NCBI RefSeq assembly: GCF_003399645.1
Contig: NZ_NBXD01000008.1
Coordinates: 1-64,000, forward strand
Reading direction: 5' to 3'
DNA: 64,000 nt
DNA from: Subtercola boreus
GTDB taxonomy: Bacteria; Actinomycetota; Actinomycetes; Actinomycetales; Microbacteriaceae
Below, piece after piece: positions 15,498 through 25,896 of this stretch; position 1 is the first letter of the stretch; each line of letters starts with the position of its first letter. The notes under the pieces are model-generated. The model made no database searches and had not been told where the DNA came from. It saw nothing but the letters and a program-made list of their open reading frames with translations. A program made the translations under genes and the position numbers.

Positions 15498-16183
15498 ACC
15501 CCGTCTTCGGCCACGGGCACCTCCGCCTCTACCTGCTCAACCTGCTCGCCGAACAGCCGCGGCACGGTTACGAACTCATCCAGGCGCTGAGCGACCGCTT
15601 CGGTGGCACCTACAGCCCGAGCGCCGGCACCATCTACCCGCGCCTGGCAAAGCTCGAAGAAGAAGGGCTTGTCACAAAGGCGACGGACGGCCGCAAGACG
15701 GTCTACGAGATCACGGATGCCGGGCGGGCCGAGCTGAACTCCCGCCTGCCGGAGCTCTCCAGCATCGAAGACCGGGTCACCGACTCGGTGCGGATGCTCG
15801 CCGACGGCCTGCGCAAGGGTGTCGACGAAGCGATGCGGAGCCTCCGCGCCGACCTCGCCGCCGCCCGTCGCGACGCGACCGGGGAGGCCCCGCCCCGCCG
15901 CGACACGACAGGCGCCGCACCGGAGGCGCCCGGCGCCGCGCCTCACGCCGCACCCGACGCCGCGCCTGACGCTCCGCCCGAGCCGACGACCGACCAGCTC
16001 CGCCAGCAGAATGCCGAGTCGCTGCGACAGGTCGATGCCGCCGTGAACGGCTTTCGGGCATCCGTTCGCACCGAACTGCGAAAGCGTGCCGCCCGGGGAA
16101 CCGTCTCGCCGGCGGCCGTCTCGACGCTGACCGCCGAACTGCAGCGCCTCGAGGCCGAGCTGAAGGCAGCGCTCCGCGACTGA
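15494..16183 (+). CDS. PadR-family transcriptional regulator
   Basis: 229 residues, GTG start overlapping the DUF4097 stop. The winged HTH has LYLLNLLAEQPRHGYELIQAL and YSPSAGTIYPRLAKLEEEGLV, the diagnostic PadR motif. After about residue 110 there is an Ala/Pro-rich linker with short repeats (APEAPGAAPHAAPDAAPDAP) and then a helical C-terminal segment suited to dimerisation. It probably represses its own operon through the CGCGATATATCGCG palindrome. The ligand or signal is unknown. Confidence 0.9.
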   Translation: MNPVFGHGHLRLYLLNLLAEQPRHGYELIQALSDRFGGTYSPSAGTIYPRLAKLEEEGLVTKATDGRKTVYEITDAGRAELNSRLPELSSIEDRVTDSVRMLADGLRKGVDEAMRSLRADLAAARRDATGEAPPRRDTTGAAPEAPGAAPHAAPDAAPDAPPEPTTDQLRQQNAESLRQVDAAVNGFRASVRTELRKRAARGTVSPAAVSTLTAELQRLEAELKAALRD

Positions 16184-16335
16184 CGCGCCTCTCGCCTGGC
16201 CCGCTTCTCGCCTGACGCGCTCCGCGACTGATCCGCTCCGCGACCGGCCAGACGCGGCCGTGCCCCGCGGGAATCATTCCGGGGGCACGCGGTTAGAATG
16301 AGCGGATACATTCGCGCAGTTCGAAGGTGGGAAGC

Positions 16336-17832
<1,497 letters not shown>

Positions 17833-17835
17833 ACC

Positions 17836-18432
17836 ATGGAAGCCGTCTCGGTCATCACCGGCATCGCCGCACCGCTCGCCCGGTCGAACGTCGACACCGA
17901 CCAGATCATCCCGGCCGTCTTTCTCAAACGGGTCACGAAGACCGGGTTCGAGGATGCTCTCTTCCACGGATGGCGTCAAGACCCCGACTTCGTGCTGAAC
18001 CAGCCCGAGTACGCGGGCGCCAAGGTGCTCGTCGCCGGCCCCGATTTCGGCACGGGTTCTTCACGGGAGCACGCCGTCTGGGCGCTCCGCGACTTCGGTT
18101 TCGAGGCCGTGCTGAGTTCCCGCTTCGGCGACATCTTCCGCGGCAACTCGGGCAAGCAGGGGCTGCTCGCGGCGCAGCTCACCGAGGGCGACATCGAGCG
18201 TCTCTGGGCCGCCATCGACGAGCAGCCCGGGCGCGAACTCAGCGTCGACCTGACTACCAAGACCGTGTCGGTCGGCAGCCTCACCGTGCCTTTCGACATC
18301 GATGACTACACTCGATGGAGGCTGCTCGAAGGTCTCGACGACATCGGGCTCACTCTGCGAAGCGAAGCGGAGATCACCGAATTTGAAAGCCGCCGGCACT
18401 CCTGGCGCCCGAAGACCCTCCCAGTGAAGTAG
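17836..18432 (+). CDS. leuD: 3-isopropylmalate dehydratase small subunit
   Basis: 198 residues, starting 4 bp after leuC. Contains the swivel-domain signatures [32 protein letters not shown] and [15 protein letters not shown]. Partners with LeuC to convert 2-isopropylmalate to 3-isopropylmalate in the cytoplasm. Length is usual for the family. The 14-bp gap to murA suggests cotranscription of leucine and cell-wall genes, an order common in this family of bacteria. Confidence 0.97.
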   Translation: MEAVSVITGIAAPLARSNVDTDQIIPAVFLKRVTKTGFEDALFHGWRQDPDFVLNQPEYAGAKVLVAGPDFGTGSSREHAVWALRDFGFEAVLSSRFGDIFRGNSGKQGLLAAQLTEGDIERLWAAIDEQPGRELSVDLTTKTVSVGSLTVPFDIDDYTRWRLLEGLDDIGLTLRSEAEITEFESRRHSWRPKTLPVK

Positions 18433-18446
18433 GCAGTACACCCCAT

Positions 18447-19835
18447 ATGAACACTCTTCTCCAGGACGCGCAGCTCGTTCTCGATGCCCAGAAGGCGGCG
18501 GCTCACGTGGGTCTTCTCTCCGACACGATCATCGTCAACGGCGGTCGCCCGCTGCGCGGGCGCATCGACGTTCGTGGAGCCAAGAACCTCGTCACGAAGG
18601 CCATGGTCGCCTCGCTTCTCGGGGACACGAAGAGCGTTCTGCGAGACGTGCCCGACATCAGCGACGTGCACGTGGTGTCGCGCCTCCTCGAGATCCACGG
18701 CGTCGATATCTCGGGCAGCCCCGAGTCGGGCACGCTCGTGCTCGACCCGGCCAACGTCGCGATCGCGCAGAGCGCCGAGATCGACGCTCTCTCGGGGTCG
18801 TCTCGCATCCCGATCCTCTTTTGCGGCCCCCTGCTGCACCGCCTCGGCCACGCGTTCATCCCCGACCTCGGCGGCTGCCGCATCGGAGATCGCCCCATCG
18901 ACTTCCACCTCGATGCCCTGCGCGCCTTCGGCGCCGTCGTCGAGAAGCTGCCGAGCGGAATCAACATCACCGCGCCCAACGGCTTGAAGGGCGCGAACAT
19001 CGAATTGCCCTACCCGAGCGTCGGCGCCACCGAGCAGGTTCTGCTGACCGGTGTGCGTGCCAGGGGTACCACTGAGCTGAAGAACGCCGCGATCGAGCCC
19101 GAGATCATGGACCTCATCGCTGTGCTCCAGAAGATGGGCGCGATCATCTCGATCGAGCCGAACCGCGTCATCCTCATCGAGGGCGTCGACAGGCTCAAGG
19201 GCTACGACCACCGCGCCCTCTTCGACCGCAACGAGGCCGCGAGCTGGGCATCCGCTGCCCTCGCGACCAAGGGCGACATCTTCTGCGTCGGTGCAAAGCA
19301 GCAGGAGATGATGACCTTCCTCAACGTCTTCCGCAAGATCGGCGGCGATTTCGACATCGAAGAAGACGGCATCCGGTTCTTCCATCCGGGCGGCGACCTC
19401 AAGCCCGTCGTCATCGAGACGGATGTGCACCCCGGCTTCATGACCGACTGGCAGCAGCCGCTCATCGTCGCCCTCACGCAGGCGATCGGCACGTCGATCG
19501 TGCACGAGACCGTCTATGAGAACCGCTTCGGATTCACCGACGCGCTCGTCGAGATGGGCGCCGACATCGAGGTGCACAAGAACGGCCTCGAGGGCGGCAA
19601 CCGTCGCGTTCCCCGCCGTGCGCTCGAGCAGGCCGCCGTCATCACCGGTCCGACCAAGCTGCACGGGGCCGACATCGAGGTTCCCGACCTGCGCGGCGGC
19701 TTCAGCCACCTCATCGCCGCGCTCACCGCCCAGGGCACCTCGCGGGTGTCGAACGTCGGTCTGATCAGCCGCGGTTACGGCGACTTCACGGGCAAGCTCA
19801 AGAAGCTGGGAGCCGACTTCTCCTTCGAGGCGTAG
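18447..19835 (+). CDS. murA: UDP-N-acetylglucosamine 1-carboxyvinyltransferase
   Basis: 462 residues, somewhat longer than the usual 420 because of an N-terminal extension of about 25 residues before the conserved RGRIDVRGAKNLVTKAM. First committed step of peptidoglycan synthesis: transfers enolpyruvate from PEP to UDP-GlcNAc. The conserved Lys is in RGAKN. The flexible catalytic loop reads DLGGCRIGDRPIDFH with the nucleophile Cys at residue 144, the residue that fosfomycin alkylates in Cys-type enzymes. Second-half signatures are IEVPDLRGGFSHLIAAL. In the run leuCD-murA-plsC-gpsA-ddl. Confidence 0.96.
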   Translation: MNTLLQDAQLVLDAQKAAAHVGLLSDTIIVNGGRPLRGRIDVRGAKNLVTKAMVASLLGDTKSVLRDVPDISDVHVVSRLLEIHGVDISGSPESGTLVLDPANVAIAQSAEIDALSGSSRIPILFCGPLLHRLGHAFIPDLGGCRIGDRPIDFHLDALRAFGAVVEKLPSGINITAPNGLKGANIELPYPSVGATEQVLLTGVRARGTTELKNAAIEPEIMDLIAVLQKMGAIISIEPNRVILIEGVDRLKGYDHRALFDRNEAASWASAALATKGDIFCVGAKQQEMMTFLNVFRKIGGDFDIEEDGIRFFHPGGDLKPVVIETDVHPGFMTDWQQPLIVALTQAIGTSIVHETVYENRFGFTDALVEMGADIEVHKNGLEGGNRRVPRRALEQAAVITGPTKLHGADIEVPDLRGGFSHLIAALTAQGTSRVSNVGLISRGYGDFTGKLKKLGADFSFEA

Positions 19836-19837
19836 GC

Positions 19838-20617
19838 ATGGCACGGGGCGGGGAACGAGGTGCCGGCGCGGCCGGCGTCGAGCGGGCGAGGCGTTCGGAG
19901 CGAAACCTCACCTTTCGCCTCCTGGCCTACCCGGTCATCCCGCTCGTCGCCGCCCTCGTGAAGCTCGAGGTTCAGGATGCCCAGAAGCTCCCGCGCACAG
20001 GCGCCTTCGTGCTGACTCCGAATCACTACAGCAACTTCGATCCGGTCGTCGTGGGTTGGTCGGTGTGGAAGCTGAAGCGCGTACCCCGCTTCCTCGCCAA
20101 GGCGTCGCTGTTCGGCGTTCCGGTGCTGGGGGCGGCGCTCCGGGCGATCAAACAGGTGCCGGTCGAGCGTTCGGGTCGTACACACGGCAGCAATCCGCTG
20201 GCCGCGGCGCACGATCTCACGGTGTCGGGTGAGGGCGTCATCGTCTACCCCGAGGGCACACTCACCCGGGACCCCGAGCTCTGGCCGATGCGGGGCAAGT
20301 CGGGCGCGGTGCGCATCGCGCTCGAGAACGATCTGCCGGTCATCCCGCTCGCCCACTGGGGCACCCAGGCCGTGCTGCCGCGCTGGAGCAAGAAGATCAG
20401 TCTCTTCCCGCGCAAGACCGTGCACCTGAAGTACGGCGACGAGGTCGACCTCTCGCGCTTCCGTGGGCAGCCGCTCACGCAGGTGACACTCGCCGAGGCG
20501 ACAACCGTCGTGATGGATGCCATCACCCACCTGCTCGAAGACCTGCGGGGCGAGACGGCGCCGGCCGAGCGCTGGAACCCGCGGGATCATGCTCAATCGG
20601 AGTACGGCACGCTGTGA
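19838..20617 (+). CDS. 1-acyl-sn-glycerol-3-phosphate acyltransferase (PlsC family)
   Basis: 259 residues beginning 3 bp after the murA stop. Acyltransferase block I reads PNHYSNFDPV (an HX4D motif), block III is VYPEGTLTRD, and block IV lies around VIPLAHWG. It has one N-terminal hydrophobic stretch (LLAYPVIPLVAALV). It should add the second fatty acid to lysophosphatidic acid at the inner membrane face. It overlaps gpsA, which supplies glycerol-3-phosphate, so the pair belongs to phospholipid synthesis. Confidence 0.9.
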   Translation: MARGGERGAGAAGVERARRSERNLTFRLLAYPVIPLVAALVKLEVQDAQKLPRTGAFVLTPNHYSNFDPVVVGWSVWKLKRVPRFLAKASLFGVPVLGAALRAIKQVPVERSGRTHGSNPLAAAHDLTVSGEGVIVYPEGTLTRDPELWPMRGKSGAVRIALENDLPVIPLAHWGTQAVLPRWSKKISLFPRKTVHLKYGDEVDLSRFRGQPLTQVTLAEATTVVMDAITHLLEDLRGETAPAERWNPRDHAQSEYGTL

Positions 20618-21768
20618 GCCCACTCTTCGGGCGTCGAACGACGCCTCTCACGCTGGCTCCGGCCCGGCAGGTCAGCATCCTCGGAGCGGGCAGCTGGGGA
20701 ACCACGTTCGCCAAGATCCTCGCCGACGGCGGCTCCGACGTGACGCTCTGGGCCCGCCGGCCCGAGCTGGCGCGCGAGATCAGCCTGGCGAAGCGCAACA
20801 GCGACTACCTCCCGGGCGTGAACCTTCCGCCGAGCATCCGGGCGACCGCCGACCTCGCCGAGGCCGTCGGGGCGTCGTCGTTCGTGTTCGTCTCGATTCC
20901 GAGCCAGTCGCTGCGCTCCAACCTCGCTGCGCTGGCGCCGTTGATCGGCCCCGAGACCGTGGTCATCAGTCTCATGAAGGGGGTCGAGAAGGGCACGGGC
21001 CTCCGCATGAGCGAGGTGCTGGAGCAGGGGCTGGGGGTCGACCGCGACCGGCTCGCCGTGGCATCCGGACCCAATCTCGCCCTCGAGATCGCCCGCGAGC
21101 AGCCGACGGCCGCCGTCATCTCGTCTGCCAGCCTGTCGACCGCCGAGGCCGTCGCGATGGTGGCGACCAACCGCTACTTCCGCTCGTTCGTCAACACCGA
21201 CGTGATCGGCACCGAGTTCGGCGGCGTGCTCAAGAACCTGATCGCGGTGGCGATCGGCATCGTCGACGGCGTGGGGTACGGCGAGAACACGAAGGCGTCC
21301 ATCCTGACCCGCGGGCTCGCGGAGATGACCGACTTCGCCGTCGCCTACGGGGCCCGACCGGAGACGATGTCGGGGCTGGCCGGCCTCGGAGACCTCATCG
21401 CCACCTCGAGCTCACCGCTGTCGCGCAACAACACCGCCGGGCGGCTGCTCGGCCAGGGCTACAGCTTCACCGACGTGGTCGCCCGCATGCAGCAGACCGC
21501 GGAGGGGCTCGCGTCGGTCGCGCCGATCCTCACGCTCGCCCGAGCCCGTAGCGTCGACATGCCCATCGTGCAACAGGTCAGCCAAGTGCTTGCCGGTACG
21601 CTGAACCCCCGGGACATCGCTCCCCATCTCACAACCGACTCACTCGAACCCCAGGGCGAAAGGCCGACAGATGGCAGAAAAAACCGTGGTGGCGCTTCTC
21701 TTCGGCGGCCGTTCCAGCGAGCATTCGATCAGTTGCGCGACGGCGGGCGGGGTACTGGCGGCCATTGA
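20614..21768 (+). CDS. gpsA: NAD(P)H-dependent glycerol-3-phosphate dehydrogenase
   Basis: 384 residues, longer than the usual 330-340. GTG start overlaps the plsC-type gene by 4 bp. The N-terminal nucleotide site is VSILGAGSWGTTFAKILAD; other signatures are SGPNLALEIAREQP, GTEFGGVLKNLIAVAIGI and TMSGLAGLGDLI. It makes sn-glycerol-3-phosphate from dihydroxyacetone phosphate. The last 33 or so codons (after NPRDIAPHLTTDSLEPQGERP) run into the ddl gene in another frame, a 98-bp overlap. This looks like a tail created by loss of an earlier stop. Confidence 0.95.
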   Translation: MSPLFGRRTTPLTLAPARQVSILGAGSWGTTFAKILADGGSDVTLWARRPELAREISLAKRNSDYLPGVNLPPSIRATADLAEAVGASSFVFVSIPSQSLRSNLAALAPLIGPETVVISLMKGVEKGTGLRMSEVLEQGLGVDRDRLAVASGPNLALEIAREQPTAAVISSASLSTAEAVAMVATNRYFRSFVNTDVIGTEFGGVLKNLIAVAIGIVDGVGYGENTKASILTRGLAEMTDFAVAYGARPETMSGLAGLGDLIATSSSPLSRNNTAGRLLGQGYSFTDVVARMQQTAEGLASVAPILTLARARSVDMPIVQQVSQVLAGTLNPRDIAPHLTTDSLEPQGERPTDGRKNRGGASLRRPFQRAFDQLRDGGRGTGGH

Positions 21769-22759
21769 CCGCTCGCTCTACGAGGTCATTCCGATCGGCA
21801 TCACCCCCGATGGCGCGTTCGTGCTCGAAGCCGACGACCCCGCCCGCTTCGCGCTCGACGCCTCGGCCATGCCGTCGGTCGCCGACAACGGCACGCGGGT
21901 GCGCTGGCCGTCGTCGTCGACGTCGCGCGAGCTGACGGTCCAGGATGCTGACGGATCCGTTCGCTCGCTGGGCGACGTCGACGTGGTGTTCCCGATTCTG
22001 CACGGGCCGTGGGGCGAAGACGGAACCGTGCAGGGCCTGCTCGAACTCGTCGGGCTGCCCTACGTCGGATCGGGCGTTCTCGCCTCAGCCCTGGGGATGG
22101 ACAAGCACTTCACTAAGACCGTGCTCGCGGCAGCGGGAATAGCGGTCGCGCCCTGGCAGACAGTGACGGCGCTGTCATGGGCGACATCGCCCGCTGAGGT
22201 TCAGGATGCCGCGGCAGCTGCCCTCGCCCTGCCGGTGTTCGTCAAACCCGCGCGGGCCGGCTCGTCGGTGGGTGTGAGCAAGGTCAAGGACTGGTCCACG
22301 TTTGCGGCGGCGATGGAGGTCGCGTTCGCCGAAGACGACAAGGTGCTCGTCGAGGAGGGGATCGAGGGCCGCGAGGTGGAGTGCGGGGTGCTGGGTTCCC
22401 TCGGCGAAGCGGAGCCCCGGGCATCCGTTGCCGGCGAGGTCGTGATGACCGGCCGCGAGTTCTACGACTTCGACGCCAAGTACCTCGGGGCGTCGGGGAT
22501 CGAGCTGGTGTGCCCGGCCGCACTGACTGACGCCGAACTGGCCGAGATGCAGCAGCAGGCCGTGCTCGCCTTCACGGCGCTCGGCTGCGCGGGTCTCGCC
22601 CGGGTCGACTTCTTTCTGACACCCACCGGTTTCGTCGTGAACGAGGTGAACACGATGCCCGGCTTCACCCCGATCAGCATGTTCCCCGCCTGCTGGATCG
22701 CCACCGGCGTCACCTATCCCGCCCTCATCACCCATCTTCTCGCCCTGGCCCTCGAATAA
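21671..22759 (+). CDS. ddl: D-alanine--D-alanine ligase
   Basis: 362 residues. The N-terminus VALLFGGRSSEHSISC is the standard Ddl start. Other signatures: HGPWGEDGTVQGLLEL, LPYVGSGVLASALGMDKHFTK, ATP-grasp FVKPARAGSSVGVSKV, and the Mg site FVVNEVNTMPGFTPISMFP. It joins two D-alanines for the peptidoglycan stem. The start lies inside the 3' end of gpsA, so translation is probably coupled. A strong hairpin follows the gene. Confidence 0.96.
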   Translation: MAEKTVVALLFGGRSSEHSISCATAGGVLAAIDRSLYEVIPIGITPDGAFVLEADDPARFALDASAMPSVADNGTRVRWPSSSTSRELTVQDADGSVRSLGDVDVVFPILHGPWGEDGTVQGLLELVGLPYVGSGVLASALGMDKHFTKTVLAAAGIAVAPWQTVTALSWATSPAEVQDAAAAALALPVFVKPARAGSSVGVSKVKDWSTFAAAMEVAFAEDDKVLVEEGIEGREVECGVLGSLGEAEPRASVAGEVVMTGREFYDFDAKYLGASGIELVCPAALTDAELAEMQQQAVLAFTALGCAGLARVDFFLTPTGFVVNEVNTMPGFTPISMFPACWIATGVTYPALITHLLALALE

Positions 22760-22770
22760 CCGAACGAGGG

Positions 22771-22814
22771 GTCGAAATCTCTCCTAAAACCGTTGGTTTT
22801 GGAGAGATTTCGAC
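22771..22814. terminator. Strong hairpin terminator after ddl
   Basis: Arms GTCGAAATCTCTCC(T)AAAACC and GGTTTTGGAGAGATTTCGAC pair over 20 bp with one bulged T and a 3-nt loop. It sits between convergent ddl and the aldo/keto reductase gene, so it can end transcription from both sides. Confidence 0.85.
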
Positions 22815-22872
22815 CTCTCGATTGGCCGGGGGCGTGGGCCGGGGCCGGGGCCGGTGGGGGCGTGGGCCGGGG

Positions 22873-23706
22873 TTAGGCGGGGATGTAGTTGAACTCATCG
22901 GGGTTGGGGCCGGTGCGCTCGTCGCGGTTGAGGGCGGTGAGGGCATGCACGTCGGCATCGGTGAGTTCGAAGTCGAAGAGGGCGAAGTTCTCCTCGACAC
23001 GGGCGCGGGTCACCGACTTCGGAAAGACGATGTCGCCACGCTGGATGTGCCAGCGCAGCGTGACCTGGGCGGGCGACTTACCGAGACGGTCGGCGATCTC
23101 CACGATCGCTTTGTCGTCGAGCACCTTGCCCTGGGCGATCGGCGACCAGGCCTCGGTCTCGATACCGTTCTTCACGCCGAACTCGCGCAGAGCATCCTGC
23201 GTCAGGTAGGGGTGCACCTCGATCTGGTTCACGACGGGCACGACGTCGGCCTCGTCGAGGAGACGCTGCAGGTGGTGCTGCTGGAAGTTCGAGACGCCGA
23301 TCGACTTGACGCGGCCCGAGGCGAGCATCTCCTCCATCGCCTTCCAGGTCTCGAGGTAGTCGCCCACGGCCGGCAGCGGCCAGTGGATCAGGAAGAGGTC
23401 GACGTAGTCGAAGCCGAGCGCTTCGAGGGTTCCGTCGAAGGCCTTCAGCGCAGCATCGCGGGCATGGAAGCCGTTGTTGAGCTTGCTCGTCACGAACACG
23501 TCTTCGCGGGCGAGGCCCGAGGCGGCGACGGCCTGGCCGACCTCCTTCTCGTTGCCGTACATCTCGGCAGTGTCGATGTGGCGGTAGCCCACCTCGAGGG
23601 CGGCCAGCGTCGCCTCCTTCGTCTCGGCGGGATCGATCTGGTAGGTGCCGAATCCGAGCTGGGGAATCTCGACGCCATTGTTCAGGGTCACGGTAGGAAC
23701 TGTCAT
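22873..23706 (-). CDS. Aldo/keto reductase (2,5-diketogluconate reductase-like)
   Basis: 277 residues. The catalytic tetrad is visible: Asp/Tyr in GYRHIDTAEMYGNE, Lys in FVTSKLNN, His in LFLIHWP. The NADPH site is near IVFPKSVTRARVEENF. It should reduce small aldehydes or ketoses with NADPH; sequences of this kind are usually annotated 2,5-diketo-D-gluconate reductase, but the true substrate cannot be told. A TAGCGT box lies 6 nt before the ATG. Divergent from the M3 peptidase gene. Confidence 0.92.
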   Translation of the reverse strand: MTVPTVTLNNGVEIPQLGFGTYQIDPAETKEATLAALEVGYRHIDTAEMYGNEKEVGQAVAASGLAREDVFVTSKLNNGFHARDAALKAFDGTLEALGFDYVDLFLIHWPLPAVGDYLETWKAMEEMLASGRVKSIGVSNFQQHHLQRLLDEADVVPVVNQIEVHPYLTQDALREFGVKNGIETEAWSPIAQGKVLDDKAIVEIADRLGKSPAQVTLRWHIQRGDIVFPKSVTRARVEENFALFDFELTDADVHALTALNRDERTGPNPDEFNYIPA

Positions 23707-23712
23707 GCCTCA

Positions 23713-23718
23713 ACGCTA
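23713..23718 (-). promoter_or_regulatory. Leaderless -10 box (TAGCGT) of the aldo/keto reductase gene
   Basis: TAGCGT on the minus strand, 6 nt before the ATG at 23706. Confidence 0.55.
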
Positions 23719-23772
23719 CGCTCGTCAGCCGGTGACGTGCCAATTGATGCGTGCCCCTTGCGTTCGCCGCCC

Positions 23773-23778
23773 TAGGCT
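23773..23778 (+). promoter_or_regulatory. Leaderless -10 box (TAGGCT) of the M3 peptidase gene
   Basis: TAGGCT, 6 nt before the ATG at 23785. Confidence 0.55.
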
Positions 23779-23784
23779 TCAGCT

Positions 23785-25884
23785 ATGAGCAACCCGTTCC
23801 TCGCGCCCAGTACTCTGCCGTACGGTCTTCCGGACTTCGCCTCGATCGCCGACGAGCACTACCGGCCCGCGTTCGAGCAGGGTATGGCCGAGCACACGGC
23901 CGAGATCGAGGCAATTCTGGCGGTTCCGGATGCCGCGACCTTCGACAATACGATCGTGGCACTCGAGCGGGCGGGCCAGACGCTGGGTCGGGTGGCGACC
24001 GTGTTCTACAACCGGGCGTCGGCTGACAGCAGCGGGTTCACGGATGCGCTGGAGGAGGAGCTGGCCCCGGTGCTCGCGGCGCACGCGGATGCGATCCGGC
24101 TCGATGCGCGGCTGTACGCCCGGGTGCGGGCGGTGTCGGAGGCGATGGGAGCCGGAGGCGATGAGTCTCGGCTCGATCCCGAGTCCCGGTACCTCGTCGA
24201 GCGCCACCTCGCCGAGTTGACGCAGGCCGGGGCCGGGCTCGACGAGACCGACAAGGCGACCCTCCGTGCCTACAACCAGCAGCTCTCCTCGCTCACCACC
24301 CGGTTCGAGAAGAACCTCCTCGCCGACACCAACGCCCTCGCGGTCGTGGTCGACGACGTGGCTGAGCTCGACGGACTCGATGCGGGCCAGATCTCCGCGG
24401 CAGCCGGAGCCGCGCGGGAGAGGGGGCTCGCCGGAATGTTCGTCATCACGCTCGTGCTGCCGACCGGGCATCCGTATCTCGCCTCGCTCACACACCGCGA
24501 CCTCCGCGAGCGCATCATGACGGCCTCGAGATCGCGGGGCTGCCGGGGCGGCGAGCACGACAACCGGGCCCTCGTGCTCGAGATCACGCGGCTTCGGGCC
24601 CAGCGGGCCGGGCTGCTCGGCTTCGAATCGCACGCAGCACAGGTCACCTCCCAGCAGACCGCCAAGACCCCCGAAGCCGTCGCCACGATGCTCGGGATGC
24701 TCGCCCCACCCGCCGCGCGGAATGCCCGGGCCGAACAGGCCGCCCTGCAGCGGCAGGCCGTGCTGAACGGTGCCGGCGATGATTTCGAACTCGAGGCGTG
24801 GGACTGGGCGTTCTACAGCGAAAAGGAGCGTAAGGCGCGGTACGACGTCGACACCGCGGAGATGCGGCCGTACTTCGAGTCGGAGCGAGTGCTGCACGAC
24901 GGTGTCTTCTGGGCGGCGACCCGGCTCTACGGCGTGACGTTCACCGAGCGCACCGACCTCGTGGCATACCATCCGGAGGCCCGGGTCTTCGAGGTGCGCG
25001 ACGAAGACGGTTCGGGTGTCGGGCTCTATGTTCTCGATCTGTACACCCGCGACTCGAAGCGCGGCGGGGCATGGATGAACTCCCTCATTTCGCAGAATGC
25101 GCTGCTCGGGCATCCGGTGGTCGTCACCAACAACCTCAACGTGCCCAAGCCTGCACCCGGAACTCCCACGCTGTTGACGTACAGCGAGGTCGGCACACTG
25201 TTCCACGAGTTCGGGCACGCCCTGCACGGGCTCTTCGCGCGGGTCACCTATCCGAAATTCGCCGGAACGCACGTCTTCCGCGACTTCGTGGAGTTTCCGA
25301 GCCAGGTCAACGAGATGTGGATGCTCTGGCCCGAGGTGCTCGCGAACTACGCGGTGCACGTCGAGACGGGCGAGCGGATGCCGGCCGCGTTCGCGCAGAA
25401 GCTGCAGGATTCGGCCTCGTTCAACCAGGGCTTCGAGACGTCGGAGTACCTCGCGGCGGCGATGCTCGACCAGGCGTGGCACAGCGTGCGGGCGGGTGCG
25501 GGTGCGGGTGAGGGGAATGCTCCGGCTCCGGATGCTGCGACCGGCGTCGCTGCGTTCGAGGCCGCCGCGCTCGCCGCTGTGGGGCTCGACAACCCCGCTG
25601 TACCGACGCGGTACGCGAGCACCTTCTTCGCCCACACCTTCGCCGGAGGGTACGACGCCGGCTACTACTCCTACATCTGGAGTGAGGTGCTCGACGCCGA
25701 CACTGTCGAATGGTTCACCGAGAACGGCGGTCTGACCCGCGAGAACGGCGACCGCTTCCGTGCGCGCTTGCTCGGAGTGGGCGGCTCGAAGGATCCGCTC
25801 GAGGCCTACCTCGACTTTCGCGGGCGCCCGGCCGAGATCGGCTCGCTGCTCATACGCCGCGGTCTCGACGCTCCGGCGGGCTGA
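23785..25884 (+). CDS. M3-family metallopeptidase (peptidyl-dipeptidase Dcp-like)
   Basis: 699 residues, the usual length for thimet oligopeptidase/Dcp enzymes. The zinc motif is FHEFGHALHGLF (HEFGH at 474-478), with the third ligand expected in the downstream FRDFVEFPSQVNEMWM segment. Other family blocks are SLISQNALLGHPVV and AGGYDAGYYSYIWSEVLDAD. No signal peptide, so it is cytoplasmic, degrading short peptides or releasing dipeptides from C-termini. A short Ala/Gly insertion (VRAGAGAGEGNAPAPDA) lies around residue 570. Single-gene unit. Confidence 0.93.
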   Translation: MSNPFLAPSTLPYGLPDFASIADEHYRPAFEQGMAEHTAEIEAILAVPDAATFDNTIVALERAGQTLGRVATVFYNRASADSSGFTDALEEELAPVLAAHADAIRLDARLYARVRAVSEAMGAGGDESRLDPESRYLVERHLAELTQAGAGLDETDKATLRAYNQQLSSLTTRFEKNLLADTNALAVVVDDVAELDGLDAGQISAAAGAARERGLAGMFVITLVLPTGHPYLASLTHRDLRERIMTASRSRGCRGGEHDNRALVLEITRLRAQRAGLLGFESHAAQVTSQQTAKTPEAVATMLGMLAPPAARNARAEQAALQRQAVLNGAGDDFELEAWDWAFYSEKERKARYDVDTAEMRPYFESERVLHDGVFWAATRLYGVTFTERTDLVAYHPEARVFEVRDEDGSGVGLYVLDLYTRDSKRGGAWMNSLISQNALLGHPVVVTNNLNVPKPAPGTPTLLTYSEVGTLFHEFGHALHGLFARVTYPKFAGTHVFRDFVEFPSQVNEMWMLWPEVLANYAVHVETGERMPAAFAQKLQDSASFNQGFETSEYLAAAMLDQAWHSVRAGAGAGEGNAPAPDAATGVAAFEAAALAAVGLDNPAVPTRYASTFFAHTFAGGYDAGYYSYIWSEVLDADTVEWFTENGGLTRENGDRFRARLLGVGGSKDPLEAYLDFRGRPAEIGSLLIRRGLDAPAG

Positions 25885-25896
25885 CGCCCCTCTCGC

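Noticed and set aside
23779-25635. Leftward open frame of about 618 codons
   Set aside because: Antisense of the M3 peptidase, which has an intact HEFGH site.
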